From: JAEKNW01 sp963678375
Lineage (GTDB): Bacteria > Cloacimonadota > Cloacimonadia > Cloacimonadales > JAFGVF01
Length of the DNA stretch: 64,000 nt
NCBI GenBank assembly: GCA_963678375.2
Contig: OY782831.1
Coordinates: 868,001 to 932,000 of the forward strand
Reading direction: 5' to 3'
The notes below the pieces were generated by a model. That model had not been told where the DNA came from. It was given only the letters and a program-made list of their open reading frames with translations, and did no database searches. A program made the translations under genes and the position numbers. This document shows, piece by piece, positions 1 to 8,862 of this stretch (position 1 is the first letter of the stretch; every line of letters starts with the position of its first letter).

Positions 1-230
1 GTTCTACCTTTTTTATCATTGAATTTGTACATCTCTTTTTGAACAATGTCTGATGTCTCACCAGAAGACCTCTCAAAAAGGTCAGCATCTTCAAATATAG
101 GTGTAACTATTTCCTTATAATTAAATAATTTAGCAGTATTCTTGAACACATCTATTATGTATTCCCATTTATAGCTGTCATCAGGCAAAATATCATAAGT
201 CCCTCGTGGGAGATTATATTTTGAACTCAC
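1..230 (-). CDS. hisS: Histidyl-tRNA synthetase, N-terminal part (runs off left edge)
   Basis: The protein would charge tRNA-His with histidine in the cytoplasm. Only about 76 N-terminal residues are in the window. They begin SSKYNLPRGTYDILPDDSYKWEY and continue through TPIFEDADLFERSSGETSDIV to EMYKFNDKKGR, which is the class II HisRS motif 1 region (the PRGT/DIL opening, then ELFARSxGETTDIV-KEMY in the family). I chose the GTG at 228-230 because an AGAGG sits 8 bases upstream; the nearest upstream ATG is in another frame and stops after six codons. The rest of the gene lies left of position 1. The identification is firm even though the gene is partial. Confidence 0.9.
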   Translation of the reverse strand, partial: MSSKYNLPRGTYDILPDDSYKWEYIIDVFKNTAKLFNYKEIVTPIFEDADLFERSSGETSDIVQKEMYKFNDKKGR

Positions 231-716
231 TAAGATACCTCTTATTGTGTTTTTTTTGTCATAATTTTAAGTTAAGATAAATAGTCAATTATTATTATAG
301 ATTAGCTTTAATAATCTTCTAGTATCTTTATTAGGCTACATGTTTGTTATAAGAAAAAACTAAAGACTCAAGTTTAAGCCTGGTGGAAGTTTTCATAAGC
401 AAATCATAGCTTTGTAGAACTTTCTGCTTTACCCAGATGAGGTAATAGACTTCATTGAAGAGTGTAGAATCTTATCAGCAAATCTAATTAACTCTTATTT
501 GCTTTTAATAGCTTATCTATTGGGCTTTCATTAGGCATCTATTGGGAATCTATTAAGCATCCATTAGACCAAGAGTCAATAAACGCACATTAGTAATGAT
601 ATAAGTATCCAGTATACACTATATTATCTTGCATTTAAAACAATGACTTTATTCAAGGTCAGGCTATTTTAAAAAGTTTTAAAGCACATAATTCCTGCCT
701 TATTTAGCTAGCAAAA
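231..716. other. Intergenic gap of about 486 nt with an 11-bp tandem repeat
   Basis: No open frame with a ribosome binding site and no tRNA-like fold was seen. The gap separates the 5' end of hisS from the 3' end of the sensor kinase, so it should hold the hisS promoter and the kinase terminator, though neither is clear-cut by eye. The one structured part is the five-copy 11-bp repeat at 516-570. Confidence 0.6.
516..570. repeat. Five degenerate 11-bp tandem repeats
   Basis: Five consecutive 11-mers read TCTATTGGGCT, TTCATTAGGCA, TCTATTGGGAA, TCTATTAAGCA and TCCATTAGACC. All share the core YATT at positions 3-6. Copies 1 and 3 and copies 2 and 4 resemble each other most, giving a visible 22-bp superperiod. 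The period is close to one helical turn, so the repeats would present the same face of DNA. Function is unknown. Confidence 0.75.
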
Positions 717-3320
717 CTAAATACTGCTCCGGAGACAGGATTTTAGAGAATTAACTAATTCTTCGTTTTTTAGGGGCTTATAAATAATGAAATAATGATA
801 ACCCACTAGCTTTCTAGTTAAATCTTCTTCAAGTATTGTTCTTGCCATAATTATAAAAGTAACTTTTCTTTCTTTTAGTATATCCATGTTTGCATAGAAA
901 AAGTCTTTTAAACCTGAATCATAATCAAAGAAAATTATATCACATTTGTGATTTGCTCTAATGTACTTTTCGTAGAAACTAGCATTTGGCATTTTTCTTG
1001 AGGTAATATTGTATTTCATTAGAAATTTACTAATATATTTCTGACTACCTAAATCTTCATCAATAATACAGATACTTTTCCTTTGTAGTAGATCAATCTG
1101 CTTTTGAACTAGGTGATTCTGCAGATCTTTAAAAATACTCATATCAAAATCTAAATAGAAATAAATTGTGGTACCCTCTCCTAAGTTTGAAGAAACCCAA
1201 ATACTCCCACCCATCTTAGTTACTAGATTCCTGCAGATTGCAAGGCCAATACCAATACCTGTCATGCTCGCTCTATATTCATTCTCAAGGGGGTGATTGA
1301 ACTTTTCAAAAGCTATTTGCTTTTCTTGATCAGTCATCCCAAGGCCAGTATCTTTTACGTAGAATATAATCTTACCTTCATTTGGGTGAGTGTAGCCACA
1401 TTCAATAACACCTTCCGAGGTAAAATTGACAGCATTCTCAAGTAGCTCTCTAAAAATAAAGCAGAAATATCTTTTATCATTAAAGAGAATATCTTTTTGA
1501 TCAGAGAGAGAAAAATAATTCACTATTTTAACAGCCTTTCCTTGTTTTATAGCATCTTTCTGAATCTCATTTATGAGAGTTCTAATACAGCTGTTCACAG
1601 AAAACCCTTGATTATTTAAGACTCTAATATTTCTATTGAGTTCAGAAAAGACTAATACTTTTTCTACTAATTTTAGCAACTTTTCTGAATTTGAGTCTAT
1701 TATAGATAGATACTCTTTTTTCTGAACTTCGGAATAATCTTCATTAGCTAATAATTCTTTAAATCCATTTCTCACGTTTAGAGGATCTCTTATTTCTCTG
1801 ATTAATCCTTCCATAAGGTTTTTTGATTCAAAAACCTTCTTTTCATAATCTTCTAATTTCTTATTCAATTCCATTATAAGGTGCTTAATTTTTGAGTTAT
1901 CTTCAAACTCTACAATTGCAAACTCTTTTTGATTATCACTATAGTTCATTATAGTTACTCTAGCAGGGAAAGATATATTTCTGGAAGAAAACTCTAAATC
2001 ATGCTTTTCTTGTGAGCTGTCTGTATTTATCTTTATTAGCTGCCTAAGGTTTTCTGAGAAGAAATCATAAATTGAGCTTGTATTTTTAATCATTTCATCA
2101 CCGAATTCAGATTTTGCTACTCTTTGGTTATAATCAACAATAATTCCAGTTTCTTTAGCTACTACGACAATATAATGATAGGTCTTTTCGGAAATCTCTG
2201 TTAAAATTTTCTGAGATCTAATCAGTTCTTTCTTATAGCTCTTTTTCTTTACATGGGAAATTACTAGCAAGACCAGAATAACAAGATAAGTAGCATAGAA
2301 AACAATTCTTAAAATACGAATCATAATAGACGTTAAAGGAGTATCTTCTTCTAGAATAAGTGCTTTGTCCCTATAGTTTTCAATATTAATCTTGTTCTTA
2401 TGGGCAATTTTATTGTTTAAATATATATCAAATTTTTCGATATCAGAAAAATCAAGTTCCTTAATAGGTAAATTATTTAAGATTAGCATTATTTTTACTG
2501 ACAAGTTCTCTGCGTATTCATCTAAATTTGCATAATAACCACCTAGAGCAATGCTTTCACTTTTTTCATAGAAAGTATAAATTGGTAGATTCAATGATTC
2601 AGATATAAAAACTATTTGTTCATGGTAATTTTTATGTGATAAATTAGTGTCCAAGTAGCCAGAAAGCAGGAGAACAATACTATTTTTCTGAGAATAATAC
2701 TCATATTTACTAATTTCGGAATAGCTTATCTTGCTAAAGTCAATATATAAAACTTTTTCTTTTAGAATTTTTGTAGAATCTAAGTAAGTTTGAAGATAAT
2801 TCTTCATTGTCTGACCTTTATGAGATTTATCTGTAACTACTAGCAAATGCTCTAATTGAGGATGCAAGTCACTAATCAATTCAATCTCTTTTACCAAGGT
2901 TTCTTCAATAGGTGACCCTCTAAACATATTTAGATTGAGTATCTTTGTATTAGGGAAAATTAATTGACCGTATTCTTCACAAAAATCTATAGACTTAGTA
3001 TTATAGGCAATAACTAAATCAAATAGATTATTCCTTCCATACTTTTCAGCAAAAAACTTAATAAATGTATCCTTATCGCGATAAAATACACTATTGTTAT
3101 CTCCTAAATACTCTGAGAAAAGCCTAATATCACTCTTTTGTAATTCTTTTTCTAAAGCAATATAAGTTTCTCTGTTTACAAGATACTCATGAGAACCAGA
3201 AAATAACAAGAGAACTCTCATGTCTTCTTCAATAGTGATATTTTGACATATTAGATTTATACTAAGAAAGATAAAAAATAAAAATACAGTGATTTTTTTT
3301 AATTTCATAATTTTCCCCAT
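717..3320 (-). CDS. Hybrid sensor kinase-like protein lacking the phospho-acceptor His
   Basis: This is an 867-residue inner-membrane signalling protein. A signal peptide (about 1-26) is followed by a periplasmic region (about 30-320) resembling ABC-type substrate-binding sensor folds, and a transmembrane helix (about 335-356). A PAS-like segment (about 385-475) and a coiled coil lead to a HisKA-like helix pair (about 500-560), an HATPase_c domain (about 615-725) and a C-terminal receiver-like domain (about 748-865). The ATPase motifs look intact: N629, KDTGLGM with D657, FEKF and GIGIGLAIC. The H-box reads LIREIRDPLN, with Arg508 (codon AGA) where the family has the phosphorylated His. The receiver keeps the acidic DED (754-756), D799 and K848 but lacks the usual Thr/Ser. 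No response regulator gene is adjacent. A second in-frame ATG four codons in (3308) is an equally plausible start. Confidence 0.85.
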   Translation of the reverse strand: MGKIMKLKKITVFLFFIFLSINLICQNITIEEDMRVLLLFSGSHEYLVNRETYIALEKELQKSDIRLFSEYLGDNNSVFYRDKDTFIKFFAEKYGRNNLFDLVIAYNTKSIDFCEEYGQLIFPNTKILNLNMFRGSPIEETLVKEIELISDLHPQLEHLLVVTDKSHKGQTMKNYLQTYLDSTKILKEKVLYIDFSKISYSEISKYEYYSQKNSIVLLLSGYLDTNLSHKNYHEQIVFISESLNLPIYTFYEKSESIALGGYYANLDEYAENLSVKIMLILNNLPIKELDFSDIEKFDIYLNNKIAHKNKINIENYRDKALILEEDTPLTSIMIRILRIVFYATYLVILVLLVISHVKKKSYKKELIRSQKILTEISEKTYHYIVVVAKETGIIVDYNQRVAKSEFGDEMIKNTSSIYDFFSENLRQLIKINTDSSQEKHDLEFSSRNISFPARVTIMNYSDNQKEFAIVEFEDNSKIKHLIMELNKKLEDYEKKVFESKNLMEGLIREIRDPLNVRNGFKELLANEDYSEVQKKEYLSIIDSNSEKLLKLVEKVLVFSELNRNIRVLNNQGFSVNSCIRTLINEIQKDAIKQGKAVKIVNYFSLSDQKDILFNDKRYFCFIFRELLENAVNFTSEGVIECGYTHPNEGKIIFYVKDTGLGMTDQEKQIAFEKFNHPLENEYRASMTGIGIGLAICRNLVTKMGGSIWVSSNLGEGTTIYFYLDFDMSIFKDLQNHLVQKQIDLLQRKSICIIDEDLGSQKYISKFLMKYNITSRKMPNASFYEKYIRANHKCDIIFFDYDSGLKDFFYANMDILKERKVTFIIMARTILEEDLTRKLVGYHYFIIYKPLKNEELVNSLKSCLRSSI

Positions 3321-3423
3321 TTCTCATATATTATATTTTCATCAATTCTTGTAAAGAGTTTTCTTAGCTAAATCTATCTTTCCTAAGATGAAGATTAATT
3401 TTCCGATAAATTTAAACTTTTCG

Positions 3424-3452
3424 TTGACATAAAAATCTGTCTTTTAAATTAT
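3424..3452 (+). promoter_or_regulatory. Candidate sigma70-type promoter for the serA-like gene
   Basis: A perfect TTGACA (3424-3429) is followed after 17 bases by AATTAT (3447-3452), which matches the -10 consensus at 4 of 6 positions. The element lies 40 bases before the start codon, with an AGGAG between. It was read by eye and not tested. Confidence 0.4.
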
Positions 3453-3491
3453 ATAGCCATATAAAATAAATAAGAAAAATAGGAGTACAGA

Positions 3492-4418
3492 ATGTCAGTT
3501 AAAGTATTAGTTGCTACAGAAAAACCTTTCGCTCCAGCAGCGGTTAAAGGGATTCAAGACGTATGTAAGGATGCTGGTTACGAGTGTATTTTACTTGAAA
3601 AATATGCTGACCAAGCTGATTTTGTCAAAGCAGTTAAAGATGTTGATGCAGTTATTATCCGTAGTGATAAAGCTACAAAAGAAGTTATTGATAATGGAGA
3701 TAACTTAAAAATTATCGTGAGAGCAGGAGCTGGTTATGACAACATAGACCTACAAGCCGCTACAGCAAAAGGCGTAGTTGCTATGAATACACCTGGTCAA
3801 AACTCAAACGCAGTTGCTGAATTAGCCTTCGGTATGATGCTTTATAGTGCAAGAAACTTTTTCACTCCAAAAGCTGGTACAGAATTAAGAGAAAAGACTA
3901 TTGGTATCCATGCTTATGGTAATGTTGGACGTTATGTTGCAAAAATTGCCAAAGGTTTTGGTATGACTGTCAAAGCTTTTGATCCATTTATTTGCTCTTG
4001 TAAAATGGAAGAAGATGGTGTTATTCCAGTAGCTTCTGTTGAAGAATTATATTCTACATCTGACTATATTTCTCTTCACATCCCTGCTAACGATAAAACT
4101 AAAAAATCAATCAATGCTTCATTATTTAATATTATGAAAGATGACGCTGTTTTAGTTAATACTGCTCGTAAAGAAGTCATTGATGAAGATGATTTAAAGA
4201 AAGCTTTTGCTGAAAAAGCTAAATTTAAATATCTTACAGATATTGCACCTGTTTGTGATGCTGAGCTAAAAGCAGACTTCCCTGAAAGATATTTTGCAAC
4301 TCCTAAGAAAATGGGAGCTCAAACTGGTGAAGCTAATGTGAATGCAGGTCTTGCTGCAATCAATCAAATTGTTGCCTTCTTAAAAGATGGTAATACAACT
4401 TTCCAAGTCAATAAATAA
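3492..4418 (+). CDS. serA: D-3-phosphoglycerate dehydrogenase, Lys-type (no ACT domain)
   Basis: It oxidises 3-phosphoglycerate to 3-phosphohydroxypyruvate with NAD, the first step of serine synthesis, in the cytoplasm. At 308 residues it is the short form without the regulatory ACT/ASB domains. The substrate Arg loop (VRAGAGYDNID, about 77-87), the nucleotide-binding turn AYGNVG (141-146) and the catalytic NTARKE (R226) are visible. Where most PGDHs have TPHIGA with the catalytic His, this one has TPKKMGAQT (271-279), so Lys replaces His. That is the variant described for Bacteroides- and Entamoeba-type enzymes. The start ATG has AGGAG 6 bases upstream. The gene stands alone with its own terminator; serC is not beside it. 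Assignment to the 2-hydroxyacid dehydrogenase family is certain, and the substrate is very likely 3-phosphoglycerate. Confidence 0.9.
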   Translation: MSVKVLVATEKPFAPAAVKGIQDVCKDAGYECILLEKYADQADFVKAVKDVDAVIIRSDKATKEVIDNGDNLKIIVRAGAGYDNIDLQAATAKGVVAMNTPGQNSNAVAELAFGMMLYSARNFFTPKAGTELREKTIGIHAYGNVGRYVAKIAKGFGMTVKAFDPFICSCKMEEDGVIPVASVEELYSTSDYISLHIPANDKTKKSINASLFNIMKDDAVLVNTARKEVIDEDDLKKAFAEKAKFKYLTDIAPVCDAELKADFPERYFATPKKMGAQTGEANVNAGLAAINQIVAFLKDGNTTFQVNK

Positions 4419-4436
4419 TCGTAAAATTAATGATAC

Positions 4437-4466
4437 AAGGAACTTCCGAGGAAGTTCCTTTTTTTT
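4437..4466 (+). terminator. Rho-independent terminator after serA
   Basis: A perfect 10-bp stem (AAGGAACTTC / GAAGTTCCTT) with a CGAG loop is followed by a run of T to 4466. It lies 19 bases after the stop codon. Confidence 0.95.
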
Positions 4467-4497
4467 AGCATAAAATTTTCACAAAAGGAAGTGAATA

Positions 4498-4548
4498 CTA
4501 TGGACTGAGACCATCTCTGGTCTCAGGTGGAAGTAAGGATACTTCCAC
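4498..4548. repeat. Double-hairpin intergenic element, copy 1
   Basis: Two perfect 9-bp hairpins stand back to back: CTGAGACCA-TCTC-TGGTCTCAG (4505-4526) and GTGGAAGTA-AGGA-TACTTCCAC (4527-4548), preceded by CTATGGA. A second copy at 62128-62180 keeps the architecture with different paired bases. It lies between the serA terminator and the convergent 3' end of dprA. Confidence 0.85.
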
Positions 4549-4606
4549 TTCATATACACCTGCGTAATCACTGGTTGAAATCCGGCACCCCCATAACAAT
4601 CACCTT

Positions 4607-5689
4607 TTAATAAAGATAAATATACTTATTCCCTGCTTGGGCCTGAATAACCCCTTTAAGTTCAAGATTCATTAACAAGGATGATAGCTTTGACATTTGG
4701 ATTTTGGTATTAATAATAATTTCATCATAATAAACTGATCTATTTTCCTTTTTGATATAATCATATACCATTTTCTCATCTTTGGATAATTCTGGAAAAA
4801 TAGTTAACTGTTCCACATAGTTTGTATTTATAAAAGACGCTAGAATATCTTCAGATTCTGTAACCATACATGCCCCATTCTTGATAAGATAATTTGGACC
4901 TTCTGAAAGAATATTATTAATTTCTCCAGGAACAGCAAAGAGCTCTTTATTTTGATCAATTGCGTATTTAGCAGTTAGCATAGCTCCACTTGATTTCTTT
5001 CCCTGGACAACCAAAGTCCCCATTGATAAAGCTGATATTATTCTATTTCTTTGAGGGAAATAATATCGTTCAGCAGGCATACCAGGAATATATTCAGATA
5101 GTATAGCACCATTTTCTATAATTTTCTCCGCTAACTTCCTATTCTCTGGAGGGTATATTTGATCACAGCCTGTTGCCATTACAGCTATAGTTTTACCTCC
5201 AACCGCAAGAGTAGCTTTATGAGCTATTGTATCAACTCCATAAGCTAAACCCGAAACAGTTATTACTCCTTTACTAGCCAATTCTCTGCTAATTTTATTA
5301 GCTATATACTTACCATAATTATCTACTCTTCTCGTCCCAACTATAGCCAGAGTATTATTCCAAGCAGATTGGGGTAGTTGCCCACGATAAAAAATCATTA
5401 AGGGAGGAGAAAAGATAGCTTTTAAGCACTCAGGGTAATCTTCATCTAAACAAGTTAGATATTTGATATCATACTTTTCTATAAGCTTACAAATCTGGTC
5501 AAAATTATCTACTCTTTTATTCTCTTTTATCTTAGCAAGAACTTTTTGGGGAATATCCGAAATATCCAAATCTTGTCCCATAAAGTTACTTGGTTCTCCA
5601 TATTTATCCAATAAAATACTACTATATACTCTACCAATACCTTCTGTCTGACGAAACCTTAACCAACTATCAAGATGCTGAAAATCCAT
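4607..5689 (-). CDS. dprA: DNA-processing protein DprA/Smf
   Basis: DprA binds incoming single-stranded DNA during transformation and loads RecA. The 360 residues show an N-terminal SAM/HhH-like region and the Rossmann core, with AIVGTRRVDNYG, TVSGLAYGVDTIAH, IYPPENRKL, FPQRNRII and the late FAVPGEINN motif (about 115-265). A C-terminal winged-helix-like part ends in NKYIYLY. Length fits the family. The gene starts 3 bases after the obgE stop, so the two should be co-transcribed. Its ATG has only a weak TAGG upstream, consistent with translational coupling to obgE. No other competence gene is visible in the window. Confidence 0.95.
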   Translation of the reverse strand: MDFQHLDSWLRFRQTEGIGRVYSSILLDKYGEPSNFMGQDLDISDIPQKVLAKIKENKRVDNFDQICKLIEKYDIKYLTCLDEDYPECLKAIFSPPLMIFYRGQLPQSAWNNTLAIVGTRRVDNYGKYIANKISRELASKGVITVSGLAYGVDTIAHKATLAVGGKTIAVMATGCDQIYPPENRKLAEKIIENGAILSEYIPGMPAERYYFPQRNRIISALSMGTLVVQGKKSSGAMLTAKYAIDQNKELFAVPGEINNILSEGPNYLIKNGACMVTESEDILASFINTNYVEQLTIFPELSKDEKMVYDYIKKENRSVYYDEIIINTKIQMSKLSSLLMNLELKGVIQAQAGNKYIYLY

Positions 5690-5692
5690 AAC

Positions 5693-6712
5693 CTATAAAT
5701 CGTCCTCTCTTTTTATTATATTAAATAATCTTCTTCTTAATTTGTCTAAATTCTTGTTTGATACAGATGAAATTGCTATAATTTCTTCATCTAGCTTACT
5801 AGAAAATTCATTTTTCAGTTTATTAATTTTTTCTTCCACTGTTTCTGAAGGGAGTGTATCTAGCTTGCTTAAAGCTATAAGATGTGGTTTTTTATCCATC
5901 ATTGGGTCATGATTGATTAACTCATTGCGCAAAACCTCGTATTGTTCAAAGGGATTTTCATCATTAATATCTATTAAGAAAAGGAGTACTTTAGTTCTTT
6001 GGATATGTTTTAAAAACTGAATTCCTAAGCCTTTTCCTTGTGCTGCTCCTTCAATTAATCCTGGAATATCTGCCATAACAAAGGATTCAAAACCTTCCAA
6101 TTGAACAACTCCAAGAGAAGGTTCAAGTGTTGTAAATTCATAATCTGCTATCTTAGGACGGGCTGCTGATATTGAACTTAAAAGCGTAGATTTCCCCGCA
6201 TTAGGGAAACCAACTAATCCAACATCCGCCATTAAACGTAACTCTAGCTCTAATCTCTTAGATTCACCAGCTTTACCAGGTGTTGAATGTCTTGGGGCTT
6301 GATTAACAGAATTTGCATAAGAAGAGTTTCCTCTTCCTCCAGCTCCACCCTTAGCTATAATCAACTGCTGACCTAGCTCAGTTATATCGCCAATTACAAG
6401 TGGATTCTTAGGATCACTAATATCTCTAATCACTGTCCCTAAAGGTACTTTAATTATATAATCGTCTCCTGTTGCACCTGTCATATTGCTTCCACCACCA
6501 TTGACACCATTCTTAGCTTTGAATATCTTGTTATAACGGAAGTTAATCAGTGTATTTACATTAGTTTCACCCTCAATAATTACATTTCCACCATGTCCCC
6601 CGTTTCCTCCATCTGGACCACCCTTAGGGACGAATTTTTCTCTTCTAAAACTAACGCATCCTGAACCACCTTTCCCAGCAGTTACTTCTATTCTAGCAAA
6701 ATCTATAAACAT
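5693..6712 (-). CDS. obgE: Obg family GTPase ObgE/CgtA
   Basis: This is an essential ribosome-associated GTPase that acts in late 50S assembly and stress control. It has a glycine-rich Obg fold at 1-157 (KGGSGCVSFRREKFVPKGGPDGGNGG) followed by a G domain with G1 GFPNAGKST (168-176), switch region FTTLEP, G3 DIPGLIEGA and G4 SKLD. The 339-residue length is the standard short form. A GAGGAAAT ribosome binding site precedes the ATG at 6710-6712. It is the first gene of the obgE-dprA pair and is divergent from recJ. Confidence 0.97.
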   Translation of the reverse strand: MFIDFARIEVTAGKGGSGCVSFRREKFVPKGGPDGGNGGHGGNVIIEGETNVNTLINFRYNKIFKAKNGVNGGGSNMTGATGDDYIIKVPLGTVIRDISDPKNPLVIGDITELGQQLIIAKGGAGGRGNSSYANSVNQAPRHSTPGKAGESKRLELELRLMADVGLVGFPNAGKSTLLSSISAARPKIADYEFTTLEPSLGVVQLEGFESFVMADIPGLIEGAAQGKGLGIQFLKHIQRTKVLLFLIDINDENPFEQYEVLRNELINHDPMMDKKPHLIALSKLDTLPSETVEEKINKLKNEFSSKLDEEIIAISSVSNKNLDKLRRRLFNIIKREDDL

Positions 6713-7134
6713 ATTTCCTCATTTCTAAATTATTTATCTTTGTTTTTCAACAAATACCATCTTATCATTTATCTTCATTGAGTCAAGAATATTATGTTAT
6801 GATAGTCCTTAGTTAAGTTAAACTTAGAGAATTTATAGGTTTTCTATCACTTTAGGGTTAATTTATTATCTAATCAAAAAATAGGCAGGTTTTATCAGCT
6901 ATTGCTTAATGAGAGTAAGCTTGGATAATATTGAAAAAATTTAACACTTATAAATCTAGAGCTTCAGTCTGCTTTTTTTAAAATAGGAATTTGCATCCCA
7001 AATAAAAAAATAAAGAAAATTCTTTACAGTTTTGAAATATTTTCTGTAAATGCTAAAATAGAAAAATTATAGTTTGTTAATTTTTAAAATTATGCTCTTT
7101 GAGGGGCTAACAAATAAATTTTTAAAGGAGACAT
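6713..7134. other. Divergent intergenic region obgE / recJ, about 420 nt
   Basis: This very AT-rich spacer lies between divergent genes and should contain both promoters. No coding frame, RNA gene or copy of the dispersed repeats found elsewhere in the window was seen. An AAAGGAG ribosome binding site for recJ lies at its right end. Confidence 0.5.
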
Positions 7135-8856
7135 ATGGATAATGTATGGGAAATTGGGGCTGAATTAACCCTCAAGCAAAAGAAAATCAGAAACAAAATT
7201 GCCAGTACTTTAAAATGTCCTCGCACAATAGCTACCCTCTTAATAAAAAAAGGGCTTGAAACACAAGAAGATATTGAGATCTTTCTCAATCCGACTTTAG
7301 ATCAACTTCATGACCCTTATCTTTTCAAGGATATGGATAAGGCAGTAACGAGAATAATAGATGCTATAAATAATAATGAAAAGATTACTATATATGGCGA
7401 TTACGATGTAGATGGCACAACCTCTACATCTGTACTTTTACTTGGACTAACAAAACTTGGTGCAATTATAGATTATTATATACCTCATAGAATGATAGAT
7501 GGCTATGGACTTTCCATATCTGGCTTAGAACAGATTAAAGAAAATGGCACTAAGCTAATTGTCTCCGTTGACTGTGGAATTAATGCTATTGAAGAAGTTG
7601 AGCAAATTCATGATTATGGTATGGAAATAATTATCACTGACCATCATAATCCTAAAGATCAGTTACCAAATGCTCTAGCAATTATTAACCCCAAAGTAGA
7701 GACTTCTGGATACCCTTTTCAGAAGTTAGCTGGAGTTGGAGTAGCTTATAAGCTTTTAGTAGCTATCTATATGAAACTAGGAATTGCAAACGAAGAAAAT
7801 GTTTCCAAGTATTTAGATTTAGTTGCCCTAGGTACTATTGCTGATATTGTGCCACTGGAAGGAGAAAACAGAGTGCTATCGGCATTGGGATTAGAACATT
7901 TAATAAAAAAGAATAATCTAGGCTTGAAAGCACTAATTGATTTTTCTAACCTAAATCAAAAAACTTTAAACTCCTCTGATATAGTTTTTGGACTAGCTCC
8001 TCGCATTAATGCTGCTGGGAGAATGGGTTCAGCTGATGTAGCAGTAGAGTTGTTGATTTCAAATGATGAAGCACAGAGTAAGGAATTAGCTGAAAATATT
8101 GAACACCAAAATTCACTAAGACAACGTGAAGACCAAAAAACTTATAAAGAAGCAATTGAAATCATTGAGAAGAAGTATAAAAGTTTGGATGATACTGTTC
8201 TTATAGTATTATCTTCTGATAGTTGGCATCAAGGTGTTATAGGTATTGTAGCTTCAAAACTTGTTGAGCAATTTAACCGGCCAGTTATTATGATTTCTGT
8301 TAAAGATGGTATTGGCTCTGGTTCAGGTAGATCTATTCCACAACTTGACCTTTTTCAAGCTCTCACAGATAATGATGAAGATTTGATCAGCTTCGGCGGA
8401 CATAAGTATGCGGTAGGGATGACTCTCTACCAAGAATATATTGATCTTTTTGAAAATAAATTATCCGACTATTTAAAGGATAAACCATATTCTCATGCAA
8501 TTCAAAATACGATAACAATAGATACTCACTTAGAATTATATGATATTAATAAGAATTTCTTAGCTTGGATTGAAAAGTTTTCTCCTTTTGGTTCAGGTAA
8601 TAGAAGACCTGTATTCTACACTGAAAAAGTGAATGTTTCAACATACCCTTATATAGTTGGCAGAAACCATTTAAAGTTAAAAGTAATTAAAGATGGTGTT
8701 GAACTTGACTTAATTGGTTATAATCTAGGAGACTATTTAACCTCTTTAAAGAAAAATTCTTCCTTAGATATTGCTTATTCTGTAGAAATTAATACTTTCT
8801 TTAAGAAGATGACTATCCAAGGTAAATTACTAGACTTAAAGGTAAATAAAAATTAG
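7135..8856 (+). CDS. recJ: Single-stranded-DNA-specific exonuclease RecJ
   Basis: RecJ is a 5'-to-3' single-strand exonuclease for recombination and mismatch or base-excision repair. Its 573 residues carry the DHH phosphoesterase motifs: YGDYDVDGTTS (about 82-92), SVDCGIN, TDHHNP (motif III) and the PRINAAGRMG region. The DHHA1 domain has GSGRSIP and SFGGHKYAVG (about 425), and an OB-like C-terminus follows. Length matches RecJ. The ATG follows AAAGGAG at ideal spacing. It is the first gene of a three-gene operon with the lipoprotein (6-base gap) and lnt. Confidence 0.96.
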   Translation: MDNVWEIGAELTLKQKKIRNKIASTLKCPRTIATLLIKKGLETQEDIEIFLNPTLDQLHDPYLFKDMDKAVTRIIDAINNNEKITIYGDYDVDGTTSTSVLLLGLTKLGAIIDYYIPHRMIDGYGLSISGLEQIKENGTKLIVSVDCGINAIEEVEQIHDYGMEIIITDHHNPKDQLPNALAIINPKVETSGYPFQKLAGVGVAYKLLVAIYMKLGIANEENVSKYLDLVALGTIADIVPLEGENRVLSALGLEHLIKKNNLGLKALIDFSNLNQKTLNSSDIVFGLAPRINAAGRMGSADVAVELLISNDEAQSKELAENIEHQNSLRQREDQKTYKEAIEIIEKKYKSLDDTVLIVLSSDSWHQGVIGIVASKLVEQFNRPVIMISVKDGIGSGSGRSIPQLDLFQALTDNDEDLISFGGHKYAVGMTLYQEYIDLFENKLSDYLKDKPYSHAIQNTITIDTHLELYDINKNFLAWIEKFSPFGSGNRRPVFYTEKVNVSTYPYIVGRNHLKLKVIKDGVELDLIGYNLGDYLTSLKKNSSLDIAYSVEINTFFKKMTIQGKLLDLKVNKN

Positions 8857-8862
8857 AGACTT

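Noticed and set aside
410..460. Possible module ii copy (TTTACCCAGATGAGG...)
   Set aside because: Matches are short and gapped and not clearly above chance in AT-rich sequence.
516..570. CRISPR array
   Set aside because: Repeat units are only 11 bp with no spacers, and no cas gene is present.
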